A DNA stretch of 45,054 nucleotides from Sphingopyxis macrogoltabida (GTDB lineage: Bacteria > Pseudomonadota > Alphaproteobacteria > Sphingomonadales > Sphingomonadaceae): assembly GCA_003241685.1 (NCBI GenBank), contig QFPJ01000023.1, forward strand, positions 1 through 45,054, written 5' to 3'. Position 1 is the first letter of the stretch. Each line of letters opens with the position of its first letter. Both the position numbers and the translations under genes were made by a program. A model generated the notes under the pieces. It saw nothing but the letters and a program-made list of their open reading frames with translations. It did no database searches and was not told the DNA's origin. Below, one piece after another: positions 23,599 through 32,308 of the stretch.

Positions 23599-25101
23599 AT
23601 GGAAGCAGCGCGATACGGATCACTGGGGCGCAACACGCGGGCAAGCGGGCTGATCATCGGCCTGCTGGCGTTGGGCTTCGCGGCGCTGCTTGCCGCGGCG
23701 GCGGCGACCTTCTGGGTGCAGCGCGAGCATGACGAGAACGCCCAGCGTGTCGCGCATACACTTTCGGTGGAGGCGGCCCTCGGCGGATTTGCGAGCGCCA
23801 ACGAGCGGATGGAAACCGCGCGGCGGGGAATGCTGCTGACGCGCGACGCCGTTTTCGGCCGCATCGTCGACGACGCCGAAACGACGGCGCAGACCCGGCT
23901 TGGCGAACTGGCCCGGCTCGTCGCCGACAATCCGGTCCAGCGGGGCCGCGCGGCGCGCCTGGAAGTGCTGTTGAATGAATTTGGAACCTACCGCCGCCGC
24001 GCATCGGCGCTGACCGGCGCGGCACGCGCGGAAACGGCCGCGAATTTCGCGCAGGATCCGGCGGTGCTGCGCGTTCGGGAAATGCGCCGCATCGTGGATA
24101 TGATGATGCAGGAGGAAATCGGGCTGCTTCACGCCCGCGAGGAGCGCCAGCGCCAGACCCAGCGTCTGTTCACATTCGCGCTCTCGCTGACCGGGCTCCT
24201 CATTCTCTTGATCGCAGGCGTGACGCTGTGGCAGGTGCGCCGCAATCTGATCGACCTGCGGGCGTCGCGGGCCGAATTGCGCTATATGAACGAAGGGCTG
24301 GAGCATCTCGTCGACGCGCGGACGAGCGAGCTCAAGCGGGCGAATGCCGAAATTCAGCGCTTTGCCTATATCGTCAGCCATGACCTGCGATCGCCGCTGG
24401 TCAACGTGATGGGGTTCACGGCCGAGCTGGAGACCGCGCGCCAGTCGATCGGCGGCTATGTGGAAAAGAGCGACCGGGACGGCTGGGCCGCCCCCGACGC
24501 CGTCACGCGCGCGGCGATCGAGGAGGACTTGCCCGAGGCGATCGGTTTCATCCGGTCCTCGACGCAGAAGATGGACCGGCTGATCAACGCGATTTTGAAC
24601 CTGTCGCGCCAGGGCCGGCGGACGCTCGCCCCCGAAAGGCTCGATCTGGGCGCCGTCGTGCACATGATCGTCGACAGCCTCCAGCACCGCATCGACGAGA
24701 CCGGAACCCTCGTCCGCGTCGGCGATCTGCCCGCCGTGGTCAATGATCGCGTCGCGGTCGAACAGATATTGTCGAATATTATCGAAAATGCGCTCAAATA
24801 TGCGCAGCCCGGCCGCGCGGGCCGGATCGACGTGACGGGAGGCAGCGAGCTCGGCCGCGCGTGGGTGTCGGTCGCCGACAATGGACGCGGCATCGACCCG
24901 CGCGACCATGATCGCATCTTCGACCTGTTCCGCCGTTCGGGCGCGCAGGATCAGCCGGGCGAGGGCATCGGGCTTGCGCACGCGCGGGCGCTCGCATATC
25001 GCCTCGGCGGTTTTATCGAAGTCCAGTCCGAGTTGGGAACGGGGTCGACCTTCCGGTTGATCCTGCCCGTCGAATGGCAAAGTGGAGAAGACAATGCCTG
25101 A
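23599..25101 (+). CDS. CHASE3-like sensor histidine kinase
   Basis: 500 residues from the ATG at 23599 (GGAAAG lies 5 nt upstream; ATG 23554 is an alternative). Membrane segments at about 17-39 and 190-213 bracket an all-helical periplasmic domain of the CHASE3 type, rich in Arg and Glu, with VAHTLSVEAALGGFASANERMETARRGMLLTRD. A coiled coil leads into HisKA with H261 in YIVSHDLRSPLVNV. HATPase_c follows (ILSNIIENALKYA, VADNGRGI, GEGIGLAHARAL). The kinase core resembles those of bacteriophytochromes, which pair with Rcp-type receivers like the next gene; that gene starts 8 bp inside this one. Confidence 0.9.
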   Translation: MEAARYGSLGRNTRASGLIIGLLALGFAALLAAAAATFWVQREHDENAQRVAHTLSVEAALGGFASANERMETARRGMLLTRDAVFGRIVDDAETTAQTRLGELARLVADNPVQRGRAARLEVLLNEFGTYRRRASALTGAARAETAANFAQDPAVLRVREMRRIVDMMMQEEIGLLHAREERQRQTQRLFTFALSLTGLLILLIAGVTLWQVRRNLIDLRASRAELRYMNEGLEHLVDARTSELKRANAEIQRFAYIVSHDLRSPLVNVMGFTAELETARQSIGGYVEKSDRDGWAAPDAVTRAAIEEDLPEAIGFIRSSTQKMDRLINAILNLSRQGRRTLAPERLDLGAVVHMIVDSLQHRIDETGTLVRVGDLPAVVNDRVAVEQILSNIIENALKYAQPGRAGRIDVTGGSELGRAWVSVADNGRGIDPRDHDRIFDLFRRSGAQDQPGEGIGLAHARALAYRLGGFIEVQSELGTGSTFRLILPVEWQSGEDNA

Positions 25102-25540
25102 CCAGCAACCCGTCAATATCGTGATGATCGAGGACGATGAGGGTCACGCCCGGCTGATCGAAAAGAATATCCGGCGCGCCGGCATTTCCAACACCATCCA
25201 TCATTTTCTGGATGGAACGTCGGCGCTGCATTTCCTTTACGACGCGGAGGACGGGCCGGTTCGCAACGGCCCGGCGCTGATCCTGCTCGACCTCAACCTT
25301 CCCGACATGAGCGGCACCGACATCCTCGCGAAAATCAAGGCCGATGACAGCCCGCTTCGCCGCACCCCGGTGGTCGTGCTGACGACGACCGACGACAAGG
25401 TGGAAATTCAGCGTTGCTACGATCTTGGCTGCAACGTCTATATTACCAAGCCGGTGAACTACGAGAATTTTGCCGATGCGATCCGCCAGCTCGGCCTGTT
25501 CCTGTCGGTGATCCAGGTTCCCGATCCCGATCTGGCCTGA
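25094..25540 (+). CDS. single-domain response regulator (Rcp1-like)
   Basis: 148 residues forming one receiver domain without output. D66 in LILLDLNLPDMSG is the phospho-acceptor, D14-D15 the acidic pair, T97 and K119 (VYITKPVNYENF) the switch residues. The C-terminal extension RQLGLFLSVIQVPDPDLA is typical of Rcp-type receivers that serve phytochrome-like kinases as phosphate carriers. The ATG at 25094 follows GGAGAAG and overlaps the kinase gene by 8 bp; the next gene starts 7 bp after its stop. It probably shuttles phosphate between the two kinases of this operon. Confidence 0.9.
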   Translation: MPDQQPVNIVMIEDDEGHARLIEKNIRRAGISNTIHHFLDGTSALHFLYDAEDGPVRNGPALILLDLNLPDMSGTDILAKIKADDSPLRRTPVVVLTTTDDKVEIQRCYDLGCNVYITKPVNYENFADAIRQLGLFLSVIQVPDPDLA

Positions 25541-25547
25541 GGTCTGC

Positions 25548-26624
25548 TTGCCGCATATTCTCTATATCGACGATGATGCGGGGATAAGGCGCCTCGTATC
25601 GCGCGCGCTTGCCCGCAAGGGGCTGGAGGTCAGCGTCGCCGCGAGCGGCCCGGAAGGCGTCGCGATGACGCGGGCCGGCGCGTTCGACCTGATCGCCGTC
25701 GATCATTACATGCCGGGACAGGACGGTCTTGCCACGCTGGAGGCGCTGCGCGCATTTCCGGATTGCCCGCCGATCGTTTATGTGACCGGGTCGGAGGAAA
25801 GCCGCATCGCGGTCGCGGCGCTGAAATCCGGGGCGGAGGATTATGTCGTCAAATCGGTCGGGGAAGAGTTTTTCGACCTGCTCGCCAACAGTTTCGAACA
25901 GGTGCTGGAACGGGCGCAGCTGCGCCGCGCGCGGGCGCAGGCGGAAGCCGACCTGCGGTCGAGCAATGCGCGGCTCGAGGCGCTGCTGAAAGAGGTCAAC
26001 CACCGCGTCGCGAACAATCTGCAAATGGTGATGTCGTTCATCGCGCTGCAGTCGAAGGGGCTGTCCGACGGCGCCGCGCGCGAAACGCTCCAGAAAACGC
26101 AGCAGCGTATCGCCACGATCGCGCAGGTGAACCGGCGCCTATACACCACCGACGACGTCGAATATGTCGCGATGGACGATTATCTGTCCGGGCTTGCCGC
26201 CGATCTGGGCACCAGCTGGTCGAACGGTCAGGCGCGGCGCGCCATCGCGGTGTCGGCCGACCCGCTGCGCCTGTGCACCGACAAGGCGGTGGCGCTGGGC
26301 ATGATCACCAACGAATGGGTCAGCAACGCCTGTAAATATGCCTATGGCGAGGCGGAGAGCGGGGACATTCGCGTGCTGCTGCGCGCCGATGGGGATCGCG
26401 CGATCGAACTGGCGGTGGAGGATGATGGCGTCGGCCTGTCCGCACATGGCGCGGTCCAGGGGACGGGCCTTGGGACCCGCCTGATCGAAGCATTGGGCCG
26501 GACGCACAAGGCCGATGTGCAATATGGCGTGGTCGAACCGCAGGGCACCGGGACGCGGGCGTCGATCCGGCTCCCCCTGAAGCCCGGCGATCTGTCACCG
26601 GGCGATCCGGGCGAAGCGGCTTAA
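25548..26624 (+). CDS. receiver–HisKA_2 hybrid histidine kinase
   Basis: 358 residues, soluble. The N-terminal receiver (D52 in AVDHYMPGQDG, T80, K102) is followed by a helical linker and a HisKA_2 dimerisation domain with H152 in LLKEVNHRVANNLQMVMSFIALQ, then an ATPase domain (NEWVSNACKYAYGE, VEDDGVGL, GTGLGTRLI). HisKA_2 kinases are the type that often feeds PhyR in the alphaproteobacterial general stress response (family knowledge). The start is TTG at 25548, 7 bp behind the preceding stop, with TGAGGT as a ribosome-binding site. It is last in the three-gene operon; an EcfG promoter follows. Confidence 0.9.
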   Translation: MPHILYIDDDAGIRRLVSRALARKGLEVSVAASGPEGVAMTRAGAFDLIAVDHYMPGQDGLATLEALRAFPDCPPIVYVTGSEESRIAVAALKSGAEDYVVKSVGEEFFDLLANSFEQVLERAQLRRARAQAEADLRSSNARLEALLKEVNHRVANNLQMVMSFIALQSKGLSDGAARETLQKTQQRIATIAQVNRRLYTTDDVEYVAMDDYLSGLAADLGTSWSNGQARRAIAVSADPLRLCTDKAVALGMITNEWVSNACKYAYGEAESGDIRVLLRADGDRAIELAVEDDGVGLSAHGAVQGTGLGTRLIEALGRTHKADVQYGVVEPQGTGTRASIRLPLKPGDLSPGDPGEAA

Positions 26625-26646
26625 CGCGCCCTATCGCGGCTTCGCC

Positions 26647-26671
26647 GGAACTTTACGCAAGCGGCGGCGTT
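26647..26671 (+). promoter_or_regulatory. EcfG-type general-stress promoter
   Basis: GGAAC (26647-26651), 16 bp, CGTT (26668-26671): an exact match to the alphaproteobacterial EcfG consensus GGAAC-N16/17-CGTT. It lies between the hybrid kinase and the DUF1328 gene and points at the latter, with the expected start site around 26679. Confidence 0.75.
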
Positions 26672-26683
26672 GAACGGACATAT

Positions 26684-26750
26684 ACGCAGGATGAAGTGTC
26701 GGTCGGAGACCGAAGTTCCGGGGTGCAGCCCGGAAAACGGAATCCTGCGT
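26684..26750 (+). promoter_or_regulatory. structured 5' leader of the DUF1328 gene
   Basis: ACGCAGGAT (26684-26692) pairs perfectly with ATCCTGCGT (26742-26750) and encloses two further perfect hairpins: TCGGTC-GGA-GACCGA (26699-26713) and TTCCGGG-N6-CCCGGAA (26716-26735). The element begins a few bases after the predicted EcfG start site and ends 5 bases before the AAGGGAG ribosome-binding site, so it occupies almost the whole leader. Regulatory function is inferred from geometry alone. Confidence 0.6.
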
Positions 26751-26767
26751 CCAAAAGGGAGACTGAC

Positions 26768-26941
26768 ATGTTCCGTTATGCAATCATCTTCGCCGTGATC
26801 GCGCTGATCGCCGCGCTGCTCGGCTTTGGCGGCATCGCCGGCCTTTCCGCCGATTTTGCCAAGATTCTGCTCGTCATCGCGGCCGTGCTGTTCGTTGTCG
26901 GCATCATCTTCGGCCGCGGTGGGCGCCGCACGCTGCCCTAA
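26768..26941 (+). CDS. DUF1328 small membrane protein (YtjA family)
   Basis: 57 residues with two membrane segments: FRYAIIFAVIALIAALLGFGGIAG and KILLVIAAVLFVVGIIFG, ending in a basic tail GRGGRRT. This is the YtjA/DUF1328 family of tiny inner-membrane proteins, function unknown, often induced by stress. AAGGGAG lies 6 nt before the ATG. It has an EcfG-type promoter, an elaborate folded leader and its own terminator, so it is a stand-alone stress-controlled unit directly behind the phosphorelay genes. Confidence 0.93.
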   Translation: MFRYAIIFAVIALIAALLGFGGIAGLSADFAKILLVIAAVLFVVGIIFGRGGRRTLP

Positions 26942-26984
26942 TCCATAGGGCGGTTTGCCGCTTCCCAGTGGCGCTTCATACTGG

Positions 26985-27012
26985 AAAGGCCCGGTCGCAG
27001 GACCGGGCCTTT
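26985..27012. terminator. bidirectional intrinsic terminator
   Basis: AAAGGCCCGGT and ACCGGGCCTTT form a perfect 11-bp stem around a 6-nt loop, followed on the plus strand by CTGTTGT. It lies between the converging DUF1328 (+) and CDF (-) genes and can end both. Confidence 0.85.
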
Positions 27013-27035
27013 CTGTTGTGTCCGACAGGCCCGCC

Positions 27036-27962
27036 TCAAACATGGTCGGGGCGCGCGCAGGCCAGGTCCCCCGATTCCATTTGCAGCGTCGCATGCGCTA
27101 TTTCATAATCGTCGTGCAGCCTGTGCGAAACCGCGCGGCGTACCGGCTCGGCATCGACGCCCTCGGCCAGCACGACATGCGCGGTCAGGCGCAGATCATT
27201 GCCCGCGATCGACCAGAGATGGAGGTCGTGGACTTCGGCCACCCCGGGAACGTCGCCGATCGCGGCGCGAACCGCGCCAAGGTCGACGCCGCGCGGTACG
27301 CCCTGAAGCAAGATGTTGGTCGTATCGCGCAACAGCACCCAGGTGCGCGGCAACACCCACAGGCCGATCGCGATCGCGGTGACGGGATCGACCCAGCTCC
27401 ATCCCGTCGCATAGATGACGACCGCCGCCCCGATGACCGCGACCGATCCCAGCATGTCGGCCCACACCTCCAGATAGGCGCCCTTGACGTTCAGGCTTTC
27501 TTCCCTGCCGCCGGCGAGCACCCGCATCGCGATCAGGTTGATGACGAGCCCGCCCGCTGCCACCGCCAGCATCCCGAGCGACTGCACCGGCTGCGGCGTC
27601 ACGAAACGCTGGATGCCTTCGTAAAGCACATAGCCCGCGACCACGAACAACAGCATCGCGTTGAACGCCGCCGCCAGGATTTCGAAACGGCGATAGCCAT
27701 AGGTGCGCCTGTCGTCGGCGGGCCGCCGCCCGATGCGGATCGCCGCGAGCGCGATGGCCAGCGCCGCGGTGTCGGTGAACATATGCGCCGCGTCGGAGAG
27801 GAGGGCGAGGCTGTTGAACAGCCACGCCCCCACCAGTTCGGCAATCAGGAAGATGCCCGTCAGCACGAGCGCGATCGTCAGGCTGCGCGCATTGGCGCCG
27901 GCCGTATGATCATGCCCATGTCCCGCCTGTCCCGCGTCGTCGTGATCATGCGCGTGCGCCAT
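27036..27962 (-). CDS. czcD: cation diffusion facilitator (CzcD/ZitB-like)
   Basis: 308 residues. The N terminus is His-rich (AHAHDHDD…GHGHDH), followed by six membrane segments with the TM2 metal site D57/H60/D64 in SDAAHMFTD and the TM5 counterpart in LEVWADMLGS, then a cytoplasmic ferredoxin-like domain (VHDLHLWSI). CDF proteins of this type export Zn2+, Co2+ or Cd2+ from the cytoplasm by proton exchange. The ATG at 27962 follows GAAGGGAG and lies 17 bp inside the end of the RND gene, so it is the last gene of the efflux operon. Confidence 0.93.
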   Translation of the reverse strand: MAHAHDHDDAGQAGHGHDHTAGANARSLTIALVLTGIFLIAELVGAWLFNSLALLSDAAHMFTDTAALAIALAAIRIGRRPADDRRTYGYRRFEILAAAFNAMLLFVVAGYVLYEGIQRFVTPQPVQSLGMLAVAAGGLVINLIAMRVLAGGREESLNVKGAYLEVWADMLGSVAVIGAAVVIYATGWSWVDPVTAIAIGLWVLPRTWVLLRDTTNILLQGVPRGVDLGAVRAAIGDVPGVAEVHDLHLWSIAGNDLRLTAHVVLAEGVDAEPVRRAVSHRLHDDYEIAHATLQMESGDLACARPDHV

Positions 27963-30900
27963 GGCCGCTCCCTTCGTCTGGCTTCGATTGCCGTCCGCCA
28001 TACCGCGCATAAAGCGTCGGCAGGACGAACAGCGTCAGCAATGTTGCCGAAATCAGCCCCCCGATCACGACGGTTGCAAGCGGTTTCTGCACTTCGGCGC
28101 CGGCGCCCGTCGCCAGTGCCATCGGCACGAAGCCCAGGCTGGCCACCAGCGCCGTCATCACGACCGGACGCAGGCGTTGCAGCGCGCCCATGCGGGCGGC
28201 CTGTGCGCGCGCCATGCCCTGTCGCATGAGTTCCTGCACCGACGACACCATGACCAGACCGTTCAGCACCGCGATTCCGGACAGGGCGATGAAGCCGACC
28301 GCCGCGGAGATGGAGAAATCCATCCCGCGCAGGAACAGCGCCAGCACGCCGCCGATGATCGCGAGCGGAACCCCGGTAAAGACGATCGCGGCGTCGCGGA
28401 CCGAACGAAGCGCGCCATAGAGCAGCAGCAGGATGAGCAGGAAGCAGGCCGGGACGACAAGTTGCAGCCTGTCCCGCGCCGAGGCCAGATTTTCGAACTG
28501 CCCGCCCCATTCGAGGTAGCTGCCGGCGGGCAGGCGGACCTCCGCCGCGATCGCCGCGCGGGCATCGTCGACCACGCTGGATATGGCGCGCCCGCGCACA
28601 TTGGCCTGGACGACGACGCGCCGCTTGCCATTTTCGCGCCCGATCTGGTTCGGCCCGTCAACGATGCGAATGTCCGCGACGCTGGCCAGCGGCACGAATG
28701 CGCCGCCCGCGACGGGCACCTGCACCTGTTCGAGAACCGACAGGTCGGACCGCTGGGCGTCCGACAGGCGGATCACGACCGGAAAGCGCCGGTCGCCTTC
28801 GAAGATCACACCCGCCTGACGTCCGCCGACCGTCGCCGCGACGATGTCCTGCACGTCCTGCGCGGTGACGCCGAGCCGCGCCATGGCGTCGCGGTTGACC
28901 CGGATGTCGAGCATCGACAGACCCTGGGTTTCCTCGACGCGAACGTCGGTGGCGCCCCCGGTCCGCCGCAGGATCGCGGCGATCCTTTGCGCGGTGGCGT
29001 TCATCGCGTCGAAATCGTCGCCGAACACCTTTACCGCAATATCGCCGCGCACCCCGGCGATCAGTTCGTTGAACCGCATCTGGATCGGTTGCGTGATTTC
29101 ATAGGCATTGCCGGGAAATTTGTTCAGTTCCTTTTCGATCCGTTCGACCAGTTCGGCCTTGGGCAATCGGGGGTCGGGCCATTGCGACCGGGGTTTCAGG
29201 ATGACGAAATTGTCGGTCGCGTTCGGCGGCATCGGGTCCGACGCGAGATCGGCCGTGCCCGTCTTGGAAAAGACGACCGCGACTTCGGGCTGCCGCGACA
29301 ACATGCGTTCGATCGGCACCTGCATCGCCTGGCTTTGTTCGACCGATGTCGACGGCACCCGGAAGGCCTGGATCATCAGGTCGCCTTCGTCGAGTTGCGG
29401 CAGGAACACCTGACCCAGCGACAGAAAGGCCAGCATCGCGACCGCGAAGCCGCCGATGCCGACGCCGATTGTCGTCCGCGGCCGCCGCATCGCCCGGTCG
29501 AGACCGGGTTCGTACCGGCGCTTCAGCCAGCCGATGATCCGGCCCTCCTTTTCCTCGACCCGCTTTGACAGCCAGATGGCGATCATCGCGGGCACGAAGG
29601 TCAGCGACAGGATGAAGGCGAAGGCCAGGGCGATGATCACGGTCACCGCCATCGGAATGAAGGTCTTGCCCTCCACCCCGCTCAGCGTCAGCAGCGGCAC
29701 ATAGACGAGGATGATGATCGCCTGTCCGTAGACCGACGGCCGCGCCATTTCGCGCGCCGCGGCGCTGACCGTCGCCAGGCGTTCTTCCAGGGTCAGCGGA
29801 CGGCCTTCGCGATGTTGCAGGTCGGCCATGCGGCGCAGCGCGTTTTCGACGATGATGACCGCGCCATCGACGATCAGACCGAAATCGAGCGCGCCAAGGC
29901 TCATCAGGTTCGCCGATACGCCGGCGCGCAACATGCCGAAACTGGTCAGCAGCATGGTGATGGGGATGACCAGCGCCGCGATGAGCGCCGCGCGAAAATT
30001 GCCGAGCAGCAGGAACAGCACGACGATGACCAGCAAGGCGCCTTCGGTCAGGTTCTTGCCCACCGTCCAGATCGTCGCATTGACCAGCTTGGTGCGGTCG
30101 AGCACCGGCTCGATCAGCACGTCGGGGGGCAGCGACGCGTTGATGCCGGTCAGCCGGTTCGCGACCGCCGTGGCAACCGTGCGGCTGTTTTCGCCGATCC
30201 GCATGATCGCGGTGCCGACGATGACCTCGGTTCCGTTCTCCGATGCCGATCCCATTCGGGTGGCCTGGCCGATCCGGACGCTCGCCACCTGATCGAGCGT
30301 GATCGGCACGCCCGCGCGCGTCGCGACGACCACGCGCGACAGTTCCGCCGCATCGCGGATCAGCGCGTCGGACCGCACGGCCAGACCCTCGCCATTGCGT
30401 TCGACGACACCGCCGCCGATGCTGTTGTTGTTGCGTTCCAGCGCGGTCGCCAGATCGGTCAGGCTGATGTTCAGCGCCGCCAGCCGCTGAACGTCCGGCA
30501 CGACGAGATATTGCTTGCTGTAGCCGCCGATCGCGTCGATCCCGGCGACGCCGGGCACGGTTCGCAGCAGCGGGGCGACGATCCAGTCCTGCGCGGTCCG
30601 CAGATAGGTCGCCTTGTCGGCTTCGGTGGCGAGACGTTCGCCCTCTGGCGTGACATAGCTGCCGTCGGGCTGGAGGCCGGGCTCGCCAGGTTTGTGGACA
30701 TCGTCTTTGCGATGGCCGAGGCGCACCGTCCACATATAGACTTCGCCAAGGCCGGTCGCGATCGGCCCCATTTCGGGCCGCGCGCCGTCGGGCAGCATCT
30801 CCGCCGCTTCGTTCAGGCGTTCGCCGACCTGTTGGCGCGCGAAATAGATGTCGGTCGAATCGGTGAAGACCGCCGTGACCTGTGCGAATCCGTTGCGGCT

Positions 30901-31155
30901 GAGCGAGCGCGTATATTCCAGCCCCCTGATCCCGGCGAGCGCCGATTCGATCGGAAAGGCGACCTGTTTTTCGACCAGTTCGGGGGACAGCGCCGGGGCG
31001 CGGATGTTGATCTGGACCTGATTGTTGGTGATGTCGGGAACCGCGTCGATGGGCAGCCGCGCAAGGGCGGCGGCTCCGATGACGGCGGCAAGGACGGTGA
31101 GCAGGACGACGAGCCAGCGCTTGTCGACCGCCCAGTTGATGATGGGAGCGATCAT
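27946..31155 (-). CDS. czcA: heavy-metal RND efflux pump (CzcA/CnrA type)
   Basis: 1069 residues, 12 membrane segments with two large periplasmic loops, the HME-RND layout. TM4 carries the proton-relay triad D424, D430, E437 in LDFGLIVDGAVIIVEN, which is the CzcA/NccA/CnrA pattern for divalent Zn/Co/Cd/Ni and unlike the CusA (Cu/Ag) pattern. Compared with classical CzcA there is an extra charged stretch at about 147-180 (HRKDDVHKPGEPG…). It starts 3 bp after the adaptor gene. It exports metal ions across the envelope with the adaptor and outer-membrane channel encoded upstream. The exact metal is inferred. Confidence 0.95.
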   Translation of the reverse strand: MIAPIINWAVDKRWLVVLLTVLAAVIGAAALARLPIDAVPDITNNQVQINIRAPALSPELVEKQVAFPIESALAGIRGLEYTRSLSRNGFAQVTAVFTDSTDIYFARQQVGERLNEAAEMLPDGARPEMGPIATGLGEVYMWTVRLGHRKDDVHKPGEPGLQPDGSYVTPEGERLATEADKATYLRTAQDWIVAPLLRTVPGVAGIDAIGGYSKQYLVVPDVQRLAALNISLTDLATALERNNNSIGGGVVERNGEGLAVRSDALIRDAAELSRVVVATRAGVPITLDQVASVRIGQATRMGSASENGTEVIVGTAIMRIGENSRTVATAVANRLTGINASLPPDVLIEPVLDRTKLVNATIWTVGKNLTEGALLVIVVLFLLLGNFRAALIAALVIPITMLLTSFGMLRAGVSANLMSLGALDFGLIVDGAVIIVENALRRMADLQHREGRPLTLEERLATVSAAAREMARPSVYGQAIIILVYVPLLTLSGVEGKTFIPMAVTVIIALAFAFILSLTFVPAMIAIWLSKRVEEKEGRIIGWLKRRYEPGLDRAMRRPRTTIGVGIGGFAVAMLAFLSLGQVFLPQLDEGDLMIQAFRVPSTSVEQSQAMQVPIERMLSRQPEVAVVFSKTGTADLASDPMPPNATDNFVILKPRSQWPDPRLPKAELVERIEKELNKFPGNAYEITQPIQMRFNELIAGVRGDIAVKVFGDDFDAMNATAQRIAAILRRTGGATDVRVEETQGLSMLDIRVNRDAMARLGVTAQDVQDIVAATVGGRQAGVIFEGDRRFPVVIRLSDAQRSDLSVLEQVQVPVAGGAFVPLASVADIRIVDGPNQIGRENGKRRVVVQANVRGRAISSVVDDARAAIAAEVRLPAGSYLEWGGQFENLASARDRLQLVVPACFLLILLLLYGALRSVRDAAIVFTGVPLAIIGGVLALFLRGMDFSISAAVGFIALSGIAVLNGLVMVSSVQELMRQGMARAQAARMGALQRLRPVVMTALVASLGFVPMALATGAGAEVQKPLATVVIGGLISATLLTLFVLPTLYARYGGRQSKPDEGSGHGARA

Positions 31156-31158
31156 GGC

Positions 31159-32304
31159 TTAATCCTCGTGCCCCGCTTCGCCCTTGCCGATTTCGGCCTT
31201 GAGCGCGAAGCTGTTGCCGACGGCGATCTGTTCGTTGCCGTTCAGCCCCGACCGGATCATCACGTCGGCGCCGGAGCGGTCGCCGATGACGACGGGCGCG
31301 GCCCGAAAACCCGCCTTCGTGCGGACGAAGACGACGCTTCTTCCCGCAACGGTCTGGATCGCCGCCGCCGGCACGCTGACCGCGTTGCCGCCATCGCCTG
31401 CGGTGAGGGCGACGGAGGCGGTGACGGCTTCGCCGACGCGCCACTGGCCGGCGCGATTGTCGAACATGGCGATCGCGGGCACCAGCCGGGTCGCGGGGTC
31501 AAGCGCGGGCGAAACGAAGCTGATCCGGCCCGTCGCCGTGCGGCCGGGCGCGGCGATCGTGACGCGCGTGCCCGGACGGACGCGGCCTGCGTCGGCGGGC
31601 TGAAGATTCAGCGACAGCGAGACGGCGGAAAGATCGGCGATGCGGTAAAGCTCGGCATCGGCGGCCACCGTCTGGCCCAGCACGACGCTGCGCGAAATGA
31701 CCTGGCCGGCGATCGGGGCGGGGATCGCGATCCGGTTGAGCTGGCCGCCGCCGCCGCCCGCGGCGGACACCTGCTGCTGCGCCAGACGATAGGCGATCCT
31801 GGCCTCCGTCGCGGCGGTGCGCGCCGCGATCACGTCCTGCTCGGGCGACACGCGCTCGGCAAACAGGCGCTCTTCGCGTCCCAGATTGGCGTTGGCGAGC
31901 GCCAGCCGGGCCCGTGCCGCTTCGACTTCGCCCTGCAGAAGCGCGGCCTCGCGGCTTTCGATGATCGCGAGCGGCTGGCCCCGGCCGATGTCCTGGCCAA
32001 GATTGCGGTTCAGCGCGACGACGCGGCCGCCGATCGCGGCCGATACGACCTGCGTCGCCTGTGGGTCGCCTTCTATCGTGGCGGGCAGTTGCAGCGTTCC
32101 GGAGCCGCCGACGGCCGGCCGACCAAGGGTGATGCCGGCGACGGCAATCTGTTCTTCGGTCAGCGCGACGCCGTCCTCGTCGCCGTGTGCGGCTTCCGCT
32201 TCGTGCCCGGCGTCGGCCTTGCCGCCGTCCGGGCTGCCGCAGGCGGCCAGCAGAAACGGGAGGGTGAGCAAAAGAGGCAGGCGTCGATGGATTGCAGGTG
32301 TCAT
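31159..32304 (-). CDS. czcB: RND periplasmic adaptor lipoprotein (CzcB type)
   Basis: 381 residues. The N terminus (LPLLLTLPFLLAAC) ends in a lipobox with Cys near residue 22, so the mature protein is lipid-anchored. An acidic/His patch (DAGHEAEAAHGDED) follows, then barrel–lipoyl–helical-hairpin–lipoyl order (QVVSAAIGGRVVALNRNLGQDIGRGQPLAII, helices ARLALANANLGREERLFAERV, then IAIPAPIAGQVISRSVVLGQTV). It bridges CzcA and the outer-membrane channel. The short His/Asp stretch may help metal capture (inference). Gaps to both neighbours are 3-4 bp. Confidence 0.92.
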   Translation of the reverse strand: MTPAIHRRLPLLLTLPFLLAACGSPDGGKADAGHEAEAAHGDEDGVALTEEQIAVAGITLGRPAVGGSGTLQLPATIEGDPQATQVVSAAIGGRVVALNRNLGQDIGRGQPLAIIESREAALLQGEVEAARARLALANANLGREERLFAERVSPEQDVIAARTAATEARIAYRLAQQQVSAAGGGGGQLNRIAIPAPIAGQVISRSVVLGQTVAADAELYRIADLSAVSLSLNLQPADAGRVRPGTRVTIAAPGRTATGRISFVSPALDPATRLVPAIAMFDNRAGQWRVGEAVTASVALTAGDGGNAVSVPAAAIQTVAGRSVVFVRTKAGFRAAPVVIGDRSGADVMIRSGLNGNEQIAVGNSFALKAEIGKGEAGHED

Positions 32305-32308
32305 GATG

